From Hymenobacter arizonensis (lineage in GTDB: Bacteria > Bacteroidota > Bacteroidia > Cytophagales > Hymenobacteraceae): DNA of 64,000 nucleotides. Below are positions 42,031-50,890 of this stretch, in pieces. The first letter of the stretch is position 1. Each line of letters starts with the position of its first letter. A program made the position numbers and the translations under genes. The notes below the pieces were generated by a model, which ran no database searches, was not told the DNA's origin, and worked only from the letters and a program-made list of their open reading frames with translations. The DNA lies in NCBI RefSeq assembly GCF_900115775.1, contig NZ_FOXS01000001.1:744001-808000 (forward strand), read 5' to 3'.

Positions 42031-44235
42031 ATGTCCGAATTCGCTGTTTCCGATACCGCCAACCTGGCTTCTACCCGTGTGACGGCTGCTGCGGCCGCTG
42101 CCGCCGCGGCTTTCACGGCCCCGGCCGCCCTTCCTGCCCCCGGCCTCGATGCCGAGCTTCTGCGCCGCGCCTTCCGCCTGATGCACACCGCCGCCGCCAT
42201 GGCCACGCTCTACGAAGAAGAGAAAGCCACGGCCTCGCGCTACGTACACGCCACCGCCCGCGGGCACGAGGCTGTGCAGCTGGCCGCCGCTTTTTTGCTT
42301 ACCGAAAACGACTACGCCGCCCCTTACTATCGCGACGATGCCCTGCTGCTGGGCCTGGGCCTGCGCCCCTACGAGCTGATGCTGCAGCTGTTGGCCAAAG
42401 CCGATGACCCGTTTAGCGGGGGCCGTACCTATTACTCGCACCCCTCGCTACGTCGGGCAGGCATTCCGGTCATTCCTCACCAAAGCTCGGCTACTGGCAT
42501 GCAGGCCATACCCGCTACAGGCATGGCGCATGCCATTAAGTACCTCGAGTCGGTAGGTGGCGAGCAGCTGGCGGCGAGCAGCGACGCCTTCAAGGCCAAG
42601 TGCGCGGCGCTGCGCGCTAATGGCTCGCTGTCGCTGTGTTCCATTGGTGACGGCGCCATGACGGAAGGTGAAGTAGCCGAGGCTCTGCAAATGGCCGTGC
42701 TGCACCAACTGCCCATAGTGTACCTGGTGCAGGACAACGACTGGGGCATCTCGGCCACCGGCCGCGAAATGCGGGCCATGAATGCCTACGAGTTTGCGGC
42801 GGGCTTCCCAGGCCTGCTGCGCCTGCAGGTGGATGGGGCCGATTTCCGGTCGTCGCACCACGGATTGGTGGAAGCTTTTGCGCACGTGCGGGCCCGCCGC
42901 GGGCCAGTGCTCGTGCACGCCAAATGCCCGCTGCTGGGCCACCACACCAGTGGCGTGCGCCGCGAATGGTACCGCAACGACCTGGCCACCCACCAGGAGC
43001 AGGACCCGCTGCCGCGCCTGCACCAGTTACTGCTGCAAAGCGGGTTTAACGAAGCCGAACTGGCTGCGCTGGCCACCGAAGCCCAGGCCACGGTGCGCGC
43101 CGATTGGAAGGAAGCCCTCGCTGCGCCCAACCCTGACCCCGCCACCTTTGCCGACCATGAGTTTGCCCCGCCAGCCGTGACCGAAGAACGCGGCGAGCGC
43201 AGCCCCGCCGGGGCCGACAAAGCCCTGATGGTGGATGCGGCCCTGCATGCCGTCGACGATATTTTGCGGGAGTTCCCTGAGGCCTTGTTCTACGGGCAGG
43301 ACGTGGGTGGCGAGCTGGGCGGCGTGTTTCGGGAAGCGGCGCTGCTGGCTAAAAAGTACGGCGACTCGCGCGTGTTCAACACGCCCATTCAGGAGGCCTA
43401 CATTGTGGGCAGCACGGCCGGCATGGCGGCGGTGGGCGCCCGGCCCATAGTCGAAATTCAGTTTGCCGATTACATCTGGCCGGCCCTCAACCAGCTGGTA
43501 GAAGAGCTGTCGAAATCCTGCTACCTCACCATGGGTAAGTTTCCCATTCCGGCCCTGATTCGGGTGCCCATTGGGGCCTACGGCGGCGGCGGGCCTTACC
43601 ACTCGGGCTCCATTGAGAGCACGCTGCTCACCATTCGGGGCATCAAAGTGGTGTACCCAAGCAACGCGGCCGACATGAAGGGCCTCATGCGCGCGGCATT
43701 CCTCGACCCCAATCCGGTGATTATGCTGGAGCACAAAGGCCTGTACTGGAGCAAGGTGCCGGGCACCGAAGATGCCAAGACACTGGAGCCCGCCGCGGGC
43801 TACGTGGTGCCACTAGGCAAAGCCGCCGTGTCCCAGGCCGCCGACCCCGAAAAGCTGCGGCAGGGCGATACGGCGCTGGTGGTGACCTACGGCATGGGCG
43901 TGCACTGGACTAAAACCGCCAGCCGAAACTTTCCCGGCCAAGTTGAAATCCTTGATTTGCGCACGCTCAACCCGCTCGACTTTGATGCCGTAACCGCTGC
44001 CACCCGCCGCCACGGCAAGGTGCTCGTTCTCACCGAGGAGCCTCTGATGAACAGCTTTGCCGAAAGTCTGGCGGGTCGCATTCAGCGCCATTGCTTCCAG
44101 GAGCTCGACGCGCCGGTCTTTACCCTTGGAGCCGCCAATTTGCCGGCCATTGCCCTGAACGTGGAGCTGGAAAAGCAAATGCTGCCCAGCGCTGCCAAGG
44201 TAGCCGACGCCCTCGAAGAGCTACTCGGGTATTAA
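42031..44235 (+). CDS. Fused alpha/beta E1 of a branched-chain 2-oxoacid dehydrogenase
   Basis: A 734-residue thiamine-diphosphate decarboxylase that joins E1 alpha and beta in one chain. Alpha half (about 45-370): RGHEAVQLAAAFLL, the TPP motif GDGAMTEGEVAEALQ ending in VQDNDWGIS, and LGHHTSGVRREW. Beta half (about 395-734): LFYGQDVGGELGGVF, FNTPIQEAYIVGSTAGMAAVG, IEIQFADY-like strand, PIGAYGGGGPYHSGS and LTEEPLMNSFAESLAG. An Ala-rich low-complexity N-terminus (about 15-35) precedes the core. E2 and E3 are not adjacent. Acts on branched-chain 2-oxoacids from Leu, Ile and Val, or possibly a related oxoacid. Confidence 0.93.
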   Translation: MSEFAVSDTANLASTRVTAAAAAAAAAFTAPAALPAPGLDAELLRRAFRLMHTAAAMATLYEEEKATASRYVHATARGHEAVQLAAAFLLTENDYAAPYYRDDALLLGLGLRPYELMLQLLAKADDPFSGGRTYYSHPSLRRAGIPVIPHQSSATGMQAIPATGMAHAIKYLESVGGEQLAASSDAFKAKCAALRANGSLSLCSIGDGAMTEGEVAEALQMAVLHQLPIVYLVQDNDWGISATGREMRAMNAYEFAAGFPGLLRLQVDGADFRSSHHGLVEAFAHVRARRGPVLVHAKCPLLGHHTSGVRREWYRNDLATHQEQDPLPRLHQLLLQSGFNEAELAALATEAQATVRADWKEALAAPNPDPATFADHEFAPPAVTEERGERSPAGADKALMVDAALHAVDDILREFPEALFYGQDVGGELGGVFREAALLAKKYGDSRVFNTPIQEAYIVGSTAGMAAVGARPIVEIQFADYIWPALNQLVEELSKSCYLTMGKFPIPALIRVPIGAYGGGGPYHSGSIESTLLTIRGIKVVYPSNAADMKGLMRAAFLDPNPVIMLEHKGLYWSKVPGTEDAKTLEPAAGYVVPLGKAAVSQAADPEKLRQGDTALVVTYGMGVHWTKTASRNFPGQVEILDLRTLNPLDFDAVTAATRRHGKVLVLTEEPLMNSFAESLAGRIQRHCFQELDAPVFTLGAANLPAIALNVELEKQMLPSAAKVADALEELLGY

Positions 44236-44246
44236 GAACAGAGCTT

Positions 44247-44299
44247 AAGCGAAAGGGCCCGCCCGCTGTATTTAGGAACAGCGGGCGGGCCTTTCGCTT
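44247..44299. terminator. Bidirectional hairpin terminator between E1 and the BamA-like gene
   Basis: A 22-bp stem (44247-44269 with 44278-44299) with one bulged G and an 8-base loop. It lies between two convergent genes and has A and T tracts within the stem, so it can serve both. Confidence 0.88.
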
Positions 44300-44310
44300 G
44301 GCGGCGCGGT

Positions 44311-47004
44311 TTAGAAAGGATAGCCGATGCCGAGGTTGAAGGCTATGGGGTTGGCGCTGGTGTCGAAGTTGCGCAGCGCCCATTTCTGGCCATCGGGAGC
44401 GGTGGGGTCATAGACTTTGGTGGCCACGTCGAGGCGCAGAATCAGGAAGGTGAAGTCGAAACGAACGCCAAAGCCCGACCCTACGGCGATTTGCTTGTAG
44501 AAAGTATTTGCCTGAAACTGAGCGCCGGGGCGCAGGTATTGCCCCCTTTCGTTTTTGATTTCCTGCAGGCCCCACACGTTGCCAAAATCGGTGAAGAAAG
44601 CCCCTTTTACAAAGCTGTAGATGGGAAAGCGGTATTCGGCGCTGCCTTCCAGCAACAGCTCGCCGGGCTGCTCGGTGAGGAAGTCCCGCACCACTTCGCC
44701 CTGCCGCGTGGTGCGCAGCGGGGTAAAGCCGCCGGGGCCCAGGCGGCGGGGCTGCCAGGCGCGCAGGCTGGTGGAGCCACCCGCAAAAAACGACTTGTCG
44801 TAGGGAATGACGAACTGAGAATTGCTGCCATCTGGCTCCGGGGTGCGCGTGAGGGCGTGCACCACGCCACCGTTGAGGCGCCACACAAAAAAGGTTTTGG
44901 GCGTAAGGTGGTGGTAGCGGCGGTAGTCGACGCTGAGGCGGGCGAAGTCGTACACGTTCAGGCCTGTTTGCCGCAGCAGGGCTTCCCGGTACAAGCCGCG
45001 CGTGAGGCCTCCAATTTCGGCAAACAGCCGCAGGTAATGCGCGTCGCGGGTCTGGTTGAAGTCGTTGGAGTTGTAGAGTGAGGTGAAGCTAAAGCTGGGC
45101 TCAATCAGCTTAACAAATGAGCGAAAAAGTGGTGAGCCCTGGTTGATGCGCAGCGAATCGAGCCGTTCACGAAACAGGTCGCTAGTCTTAAGGGTGTTGA
45201 CAAACGTGACGACCACCGGAGAGAAGACATATTGGTGAAACGCCGATTTCTGCCAGATGTAGTCGAAGGCAAACTCAAAATTTGAGCGGGTGTATTCGGG
45301 ACGGCTGACGAAGGTTTCGGAAAGCGTGAAGCGGGTTTTGGGGTTATAGCGCGACAGGAAACGGTTGCTGTTGAACGGAACCAGAAACTGGGGCAGCACC
45401 AGCGACGCCGTGGCGCCGAGCTGGGTGGTGTAGACGGCCTCCGTGGTTTCGCTAACGCCGCCGGCTACGCGGCTGAGCTGACCTTCTAAGCCTGCCCGCA
45501 CGCCCAGCTCCAGCACCTCGGCGCCGCCGAAGGGGTTGCGCGTTTTCAAACGAAGGTTGACGAAAGGCCCGGGCAGGTACGCCACGTAGGTGCCGCCAAC
45601 TTCGCTGGTTTCCGTGAACTTGGGCGCGGGCGAGGCGTTGATAACGGCAATGAGCTCGCCCTTGGTGGGGTTGATGCCCACGCTGTCGGCCGAGGGTGGG
45701 TCGGCTATTTTACGATAGTTGAGGTTGTTGAACCGGAACATGTCCAGGTCGGCCAGCAGGCGCTGGGTTTGCATGGTGCGGTCCAGGTTGTAGCGCTGAC
45801 CGGGGCGCACCAGCACTTTGCGGGCCAGCAGGCGGGTGCTGTACTTCTGTACGTATGCTGCAAAGCGCACCGAATCGGTAACGGTGGTATCGGTCCGAAT
45901 CCCAAGCTCGGGCCGGATGCGTCGAACCCCCGGGGCGCCCGCCCGGCGTAGGGTATCGAGCGTAGAGGCCCGCAAGGTGCGGTTCACGCCGGCATCGGTC
46001 ACGAAGCGAACCTGCCGCAAAGTATACACACGGTGCCCCTGGCCGGGGGCCGGGTTGGCAATAAGGGTGCGCAGGCGCACGGTGTAGGTTTCGAAGCTGG
46101 TGTCGGCCTCGAAGGTGATGAACTGCTGCCGAAAATCGAAGTAGCCGGCATTTTTGAGCAGGGTTTCGAGGCGGGTGCGTTCCTGCCCAATCAACTCCTC
46201 GTTGTAGCGCTCGTTTTCTTTGAGCACCGACCCATTTTGGGCGGCACTCACCACGGCGGCCACCCCGGAGTCGGCAATGCTGGGGGGCTGCAGGCGGTTC
46301 AAAAAAGGCTTGTTTTCGACCACGTTGTAGGTCACCGTCACGCGGCGGTACCGCTTGGCCAAGTCTGCCGAGTCGGGCGTGCTCGGAAAGATGGAGCCAA
46401 CTCCTTGCAGCACCCGCTTTACCAGGCCGCGGTGGTAGCGGGCCGTGTCGGTGGCCGCCACCGCGGCTCGGAAAAACCCTTGCGAATGCAGAAACGTCGT
46501 CATCTGCTCCACGGAGCGCCGCGTGAGCAGGGTGTCGTAGACCACCGGCGCCTCGCCCAGGCGCATGATGGCGTTGCCCTTATCCAGGGCCAGCTGCTTG
46601 CGGTTGAGCTTGCGCTCGCGCCGGGCCAGCAGCTTGCCCAGCTTGGCCGAGTCGGTGCTGGCCGCTTGAATGCGGGTATCGTACTCGGTTTGGATGGTCC
46701 GCATCTTTTCTTTAATGCGCACCGAGTCGTAGAAATTATAGCCCAACTGGTAGATGGCCAGCTTGGGCAGCGGAAACCGGGTGTTGGGTTTTTGCTGGGC
46801 AAGGGCAGTGAGCCGTTCTTTGTCGGCCTGTTCCACTCCCTTAATTTCGACGCGGCTGAGCAGGCGCTCTCCAGGCCGTAGGAGCTTAAACGGCGAGCAT
46901 GCCGCCAGCAGCGCCAGCGCCAACACCGGGCCCATGGGCCAGCGTAGTCGGCCACCAGGCCGTAGCTTCGAGGAATTCTTAGACAACAATGGTTTCAAAA
47001 GCAC
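44311..47004 (-). CDS. BamA/TamA-like outer-membrane protein
   Basis: 897 residues from a GTG at 47004 that overlaps the divergent methyltransferase start by 16 bases; an ATG at 46935 (MGPVLALALLAACSPF) would begin inside the signal and lacks basic residues. The lipobox-like LLAAC suggests lipid attachment, as in other Bacteroidota D15 proteins. POTRA-like repeats fill about 50-440 (VTVTYNVVENKPFLN, VRQVRF-type strands), a helical stretch sits at 95-140, and the C-terminal ~400 residues form a beta-barrel with FAGGSTSLRAWQPRRLGPGG, the lid-lock region, and the last strand IAFNLGIGYPF. Function: assembly or translocation across the outer membrane. Confidence 0.88.
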   Translation of the reverse strand: MLLKPLLSKNSSKLRPGGRLRWPMGPVLALALLAACSPFKLLRPGERLLSRVEIKGVEQADKERLTALAQQKPNTRFPLPKLAIYQLGYNFYDSVRIKEKMRTIQTEYDTRIQAASTDSAKLGKLLARRERKLNRKQLALDKGNAIMRLGEAPVVYDTLLTRRSVEQMTTFLHSQGFFRAAVAATDTARYHRGLVKRVLQGVGSIFPSTPDSADLAKRYRRVTVTYNVVENKPFLNRLQPPSIADSGVAAVVSAAQNGSVLKENERYNEELIGQERTRLETLLKNAGYFDFRQQFITFEADTSFETYTVRLRTLIANPAPGQGHRVYTLRQVRFVTDAGVNRTLRASTLDTLRRAGAPGVRRIRPELGIRTDTTVTDSVRFAAYVQKYSTRLLARKVLVRPGQRYNLDRTMQTQRLLADLDMFRFNNLNYRKIADPPSADSVGINPTKGELIAVINASPAPKFTETSEVGGTYVAYLPGPFVNLRLKTRNPFGGAEVLELGVRAGLEGQLSRVAGGVSETTEAVYTTQLGATASLVLPQFLVPFNSNRFLSRYNPKTRFTLSETFVSRPEYTRSNFEFAFDYIWQKSAFHQYVFSPVVVTFVNTLKTSDLFRERLDSLRINQGSPLFRSFVKLIEPSFSFTSLYNSNDFNQTRDAHYLRLFAEIGGLTRGLYREALLRQTGLNVYDFARLSVDYRRYHHLTPKTFFVWRLNGGVVHALTRTPEPDGSNSQFVIPYDKSFFAGGSTSLRAWQPRRLGPGGFTPLRTTRQGEVVRDFLTEQPGELLLEGSAEYRFPIYSFVKGAFFTDFGNVWGLQEIKNERGQYLRPGAQFQANTFYKQIAVGSGFGVRFDFTFLILRLDVATKVYDPTAPDGQKWALRNFDTSANPIAFNLGIGYPF

Positions 47005-47747
47005 TTAGCAAATACGTGCAGTCGCTGCACCAAAAGAAGTATCGGCAACGCCACGGGGCGTTCCTGGTGGAAGGCGGCAAAAGCGTGTTGGAGCTGCTAA
47101 GTTCCGACCTGGAAACCGAACATGTGCTGGTCACGGCCGAGTTTGCTTCCCAAAACCGTGCGCAGCTGCCCGAGCGCCTTGCCCTGGTGATTGCCACCGA
47201 GTATGAATTGACGCAATTGGGTACGCTGGCCACCAACAACACCGCGCTGGCAGTGGCCCGCCTCCCCCAGGAGAAAGCGTTGTCTCCAACGCTGCCGCAA
47301 TCCGGTTTGTTGCTCGCCCTCGACGAAGTTCGCGACCCCGGCAACCTCGGTACCCTGCTGCGCCTCGCCGATTGGTACGGGCTGCCCGGCGTAGTCCTCA
47401 GCCCGGGCTGCGCCGACCCGTACTCGCCCAAAACCGTTTCGGCCACCATGGGCGCCTTTGCACGGGTGCAGCTATGGGAGCGCGACCTGACCGCGTGGCT
47501 GCCCACGTTGGCCCCGGGCACGGGCATTTTCGGGGCCGATTTGGAGGGCGACAACGTGCACCGCCTCACCCTGCGCCCCAGCGGCGTGCTGGTGATGGGC
47601 AGCGAGTCGCACGGCCTAACCCCGGCGGTGGAGGGCTGCCTCACCCGGCGCCTGCACATTCCGCGAGGCACCAGCGGTGGGGCCGAAAGCCTGAACGTAG
47701 CCATCTCGGCCGCCATTTTGCTCGATAATTTTTTTAGAAATCAGTAG
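46989..47747 (+). CDS. SpoU/TrmH-family RNA 2'-O-methyltransferase
   Basis: Methylates ribose in rRNA or tRNA with SAM. 252 residues. An N-terminal substrate-binding part (KKYRQRHGAFLVEGGKSVLELL) precedes the trefoil-knot domain: LALDEVRDPGNLGTLLRLADW, then PYSPKTVSATMGAF, VMGSESHGL and GTSGGAESLNVAISAAILL. This is the TsnR/RlmB-like type rather than TrmL. Divergent from the BamA-like gene with a small start overlap. Confidence 0.94.
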   Translation: MVSKALSKYVQSLHQKKYRQRHGAFLVEGGKSVLELLSSDLETEHVLVTAEFASQNRAQLPERLALVIATEYELTQLGTLATNNTALAVARLPQEKALSPTLPQSGLLLALDEVRDPGNLGTLLRLADWYGLPGVVLSPGCADPYSPKTVSATMGAFARVQLWERDLTAWLPTLAPGTGIFGADLEGDNVHRLTLRPSGVLVMGSESHGLTPAVEGCLTRRLHIPRGTSGGAESLNVAISAAILLDNFFRNQ

Positions 47748-47815
47748 CAAGCCGCAGTTATCAAGCGTTCGACTCTTAGCAGTGCTTTCCTGATAGTGTC
47801 AACGCTATGCAGCAA

Positions 47816-47847
47816 AAAGTCCCGGCTCTACACAGAGTCGGGACTTT
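47816..47847. terminator. Hairpin terminator between SpoU and beta-barrel genes
   Basis: AAAGTCCCGGCTCT pairs with AGAGTCGGGACTTT around loop ACAC, with one G-T pair. It lies between convergent genes. Confidence 0.8.
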
Positions 47848-47868
47848 CGCTTTTAGCAGCAGGCCTCG

Positions 47869-49020
47869 TTAGTTTCCGAACAGCCGCACGCCGAAGCTCA
47901 ATACTTGGGTGTCGGGACCGGCGTTGGTTTTGAACAGGCTGTTCATATTGTACTTGGCAAAGAGCTCCAGGCTGCCGTAGCCAATGGTGCCCTGCACGCC
48001 ATAGAGGAAGTTCTCCATGTTGTAGCTGCCCTCTTCTTTGTCCTTAATGGTGTTGCCTTCAGTGGTGTACTTCAGCTTGGTCCAGGACTTGATGCGGTAG
48101 CCCACAAAGCCGCCGGCGCCCACGGCAAAGGTGTTTTTATAGTGCTTGTCGCGCAGTTGCATGCGCAGCATTACGGGCAGGTTGACGGAGGAGGTGCCGA
48201 GCTTGCTCTTTTGGTACTGGCGGCCGTCAGTTTCGCGTACCACGCTGGTGATTCCGTCCTGGCTCACCCACTTGTTATTACCGCTCAGCATGTAGTTGTT
48301 GAAAGCGAAGTGGGGGCCGAAGGTGAGGCTCATGGGGCTGCGCTTGCCGCCGAGGCGGGTGTTCCAGTCCAGGCCGATGTTGACGTAGCGCGAGCCTTCG
48401 GTGCGCAGGTCCGCTGCTTCCGACTGGCCCGGCGTAGCGCTGATGTTCTTCTGGTTCACGAGGGCATTCAGCCCCAGGTCCAAAGTCAGGTCAGAAGAAG
48501 TGCGTTTGTTTTCGATTTGGCGCAAGCGGGCCGAATCACGCGCGGCAGCACGTTGCTCCTTGGTTTTGGGGTTAGATTTCCGGATGTTGGTATCGCCGTC
48601 GTCGTCGGTCGTCACGTCGATGCCGAATTTTTTGTTCAGGAGGACAACCACCGCGCTGCTTTTAGGCTGCTTTCTGTGGGTAGTGATGCGGATTTGCTCG
48701 GGCAGGTTTTTGCCGGGCTGGTCTTTGTCGGGGTAAAACTGCATGGTCACCCGGTCGGTGGTGGCGGTTTTGGCGGCCGCTTCAGCCTGCATGATGTAGC
48801 CGGCTAGGCGCGAGGTGAGCGAGTCGAGCTGGTAGTTCTTCATCTGGCGCAGCTGGGCGGCGTCGCGAACCACCATGGTGATGGTGGCCTGGTTGGGCAG
48901 CTTGATGACAATGGTGTCTTTAACGAAAGAGCGGCTGCTCAAGCGGGAGGCCTGGGCTGCGTTTAGCCCAGCGCCCAGCACCAAGAGCAACAGAAAAAAG
49001 GAGAGAAAAGCGCGTTGCAT
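47869..49020 (-). CDS. Outer-membrane beta-barrel protein
   Basis: 383 residues. Signal peptide ends at AQAS. The N-terminal ~170 residues are a soluble region with a repeated Lys/Arg-rich segment (TEEQRAAARDSARLRQIENK-like). The C-terminal half alternates beta strands and aromatic residues, DLTLDLGLNALVNQ, YVNIGLDWNTRLGG, MSLTFGPHFAFNNY, and ends LSFGVRLFGN, a typical outer-membrane barrel terminus. It is the last gene of the sigma/anti-sigma operon, 20 bases after the anti-sigma gene, so it may be a target or a sensor of that circuit. Confidence 0.85.
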   Translation of the reverse strand: MQRAFLSFFLLLLVLGAGLNAAQASRLSSRSFVKDTIVIKLPNQATITMVVRDAAQLRQMKNYQLDSLTSRLAGYIMQAEAAAKTATTDRVTMQFYPDKDQPGKNLPEQIRITTHRKQPKSSAVVVLLNKKFGIDVTTDDDGDTNIRKSNPKTKEQRAAARDSARLRQIENKRTSSDLTLDLGLNALVNQKNISATPGQSEAADLRTEGSRYVNIGLDWNTRLGGKRSPMSLTFGPHFAFNNYMLSGNNKWVSQDGITSVVRETDGRQYQKSKLGTSSVNLPVMLRMQLRDKHYKNTFAVGAGGFVGYRIKSWTKLKYTTEGNTIKDKEEGSYNMENFLYGVQGTIGYGSLELFAKYNMNSLFKTNAGPDTQVLSFGVRLFGN

Positions 49021-49040
49021 GATTTCTAGGAATAAAAAAA

Positions 49041-50135
49041 TTAGAGTTGAATGGACTTGGTGAGGGTGCGGCCGCCTACGGTGGCACGCACGGTCACGTT
49101 TTCGGGAAGGCCGGTTACCTCGGCCAGGCTCACCCGCTCGCCGCGCACCAGGTGGCCGGCCTGCTGCAGAAGGCGGCCCCCCAGCCGCCGCCGTTCTTCG
49201 GGAGCATCGGCGGTGGCTGCCACCGTGGCAGCCAGGTTGGCAATTTTGGAGGGTTGAACTGCTGGCTGGCTGCCGCTGCGCACGTCTACGGTAATGAGCT
49301 CGCCGGTGGTGGCCAGGCTGGGGGCGGGCACTGCCGGAGCGGGGACGTTTTCCGCCGCCGTGGCAGGTTTGGGGAGGCTGGCCACTACGGGTGGGGCAGT
49401 GGGCCGCGGCTCGTCAGCAGCGGCTGGCCTAATTGGGGCCGGGCGGGTGGCAGACCGGGCAGCCGTGCGGGCCACGAGGGGAGCTTTTGCGGTAGCCGCG
49501 TCCGGCTGCCGGTTGGTTCCTGACAAGTGGCGAGGCGACTGCCCGGGGGCTGACATCCTGGCCTTTGGTGTGGTAGATGCGAGGCTGCGGGAGCGGGTTG
49601 CCTCGGAGGTAGAAATTTTTTGATTGGTGTTCTCAGCAGCGGTTTTGGGTTGCTCTGGCAACGTGGCGGCTACCGTGGCGGGCTGCTCGGCAGCATTTGA
49701 GAAGTTCGTTTCTGGGGCGGTTCCGGTCTGCAGCTTAGGTGCCACCGATTGGTTGCGTGGGGTGGGGTTTTGCTGAGTGGCAATGGTCCCGCGGGATGAG
49801 TTGCCTGAAGGAAAGCCCAGCCACAGGCCGGCGCCGCCCGCTACCAGCAGCAGGGCCAGCGCGGCGGCCAGGGCCATGGGCCACCAGGCAGCGGCCCGGC
49901 GCTTGCGGGGGCGCAGGTGCTCGTCTTCGAGGCGCTCCCACAGCTCGCGGCTGGGCGGCGTGGCATGGGCATTCAGCCCTTGCTTAAATAGCCGGTCAAG
50001 GCGCTCGTCGGTTGCTGCCGGAGTGGGCTCAGCGGGCGGCCCGGCCTGGAGCCGGGCCCACAGCGCATCGCCGGGCGGCGAGGAATGGCCGTCCAGTTTA
50101 TCGCGGAATAAGTCGTCTATATTTTCGAGTGACAT
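49041..50135 (-). CDS. Membrane anti-sigma factor candidate
   Basis: 364 residues from the ATG at 50135, 4 bases after the sigma-factor stop; the longer frame begins at a TTG. The cytoplasmic N-terminus holds two copies of a related segment: LFRDKLDGHSSPPGDALWARL and LFKQGLNAHATPPSRELWERL. One membrane helix (about 85-108, MALAAALALLLVAGGAGLWL) follows, then a long Pro/Ala/Thr-rich periplasmic part to about 300 and a short conserved C-terminus. Operon position and topology point to an anti-sigma factor, but the zinc anti-sigma motif (HxxxCxxC) is absent. The duplicated N-terminal segment is the likely sigma-binding part (inference). Confidence 0.72.
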   Translation of the reverse strand: MSLENIDDLFRDKLDGHSSPPGDALWARLQAGPPAEPTPAATDERLDRLFKQGLNAHATPPSRELWERLEDEHLRPRKRRAAAWWPMALAAALALLLVAGGAGLWLGFPSGNSSRGTIATQQNPTPRNQSVAPKLQTGTAPETNFSNAAEQPATVAATLPEQPKTAAENTNQKISTSEATRSRSLASTTPKARMSAPGQSPRHLSGTNRQPDAATAKAPLVARTAARSATRPAPIRPAAADEPRPTAPPVVASLPKPATAAENVPAPAVPAPSLATTGELITVDVRSGSQPAVQPSKIANLAATVAATADAPEERRRLGGRLLQQAGHLVRGERVSLAEVTGLPENVTVRATVGGRTLTKSIQL

Positions 50136-50139
50136 GATA

Positions 50140-50685
50140 TCAGTTACTGGCAATGGCGGAAAATTGAATCCGGCGCTGGAGCATGGCGCGGGCCTTGCTC
50201 AACTGCGACTTGCTGGTGCCTTCCGAGATGCCCAGTAGCTCGGCTATTTCCTGGTGGCCGTAGCCTTCCAGGGCATACAGGTTGAACACCGTGCGGTAGC
50301 CGGCGGGCAGCCCGGCCAACAAGCCCATCAGGTCTTCGGCTTGGAGCTGGGTGTCGGCGGTGGCAGCGGTAGTGGCCAGGTTTTCGGGCTGGGGAAAATC
50401 CTCAAACGACACGGTCATCATTTCGCGCTGGCGCAGCTGCATCAGGGCTTCGTTGACCATGATGCGGCGCACCCAGCCCTCGAAGCTGCCTTCGAAGCGG
50501 TAGTTGGGCAGGGCCCGAAACATCTTGGCAAACCCCAGCAGCAGGGCTTCTTCGGCATCTTCGCGGCGCTTGAGGTAGCGGCGGCACACGGTCAGCATCA
50601 GCCCGGCCAGTTGGTCGTAGAGCTGGCGCTGGGCCCGGTGCTCGCCCCGCACACACGCAGCGATGAGGTCGGCTTCGGTTGTCAC
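50140..50685 (-). CDS. ECF-type RNA polymerase sigma factor
   Basis: Directs RNA polymerase to a set of promoters, likely envelope-stress genes. About 181 residues from a GTG at 50685 (TTEADLIAACVRGEHRAQ), which fits the family; the longer frame starts with a TTG. Region 2: LYDQLAGLMLTVCRRYLKRREDAEEALLLGFAKMF, FEGSFEGWVRRIMVNEAL. Region 4: LPAGYRTVFNLYALEGYGHQEIAELLGISEGTSKSQLSKAR. It heads the operon with the membrane anti-sigma candidate and the beta-barrel. Confidence 0.93.
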   Translation of the reverse strand: MTTEADLIAACVRGEHRAQRQLYDQLAGLMLTVCRRYLKRREDAEEALLLGFAKMFRALPNYRFEGSFEGWVRRIMVNEALMQLRQREMMTVSFEDFPQPENLATTAATADTQLQAEDLMGLLAGLPAGYRTVFNLYALEGYGHQEIAELLGISEGTSKSQLSKARAMLQRRIQFSAIASN

Positions 50686-50890
50686 GGTAAGGGTTGGCAA
50701 AGTGCAGAAACAATGGTGAGTTAGCGCGTCAGATGCGAAAGTAGGGAAGAGGGTTGCCTGAGCCGCCAAAAAAATTCCTCTGTTTTCACCCAGCCGGCCC
50801 CGGCTCTGGGCGGTCCGTCCGTGTAGAATTTCCTACCGAGTGACCCAGTGTTGCGTATGCAGAGTGTATACTTCCTGGTTTATCGCCCTT

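Noticed and set aside
50840..50890. GTG start for bestrophin, 17 codons upstream
   Set aside because: The extra residues (TQCCVCRVYTSWFIAL) do not look like a family N-terminus; ATG at 50891 preferred, with some doubt.
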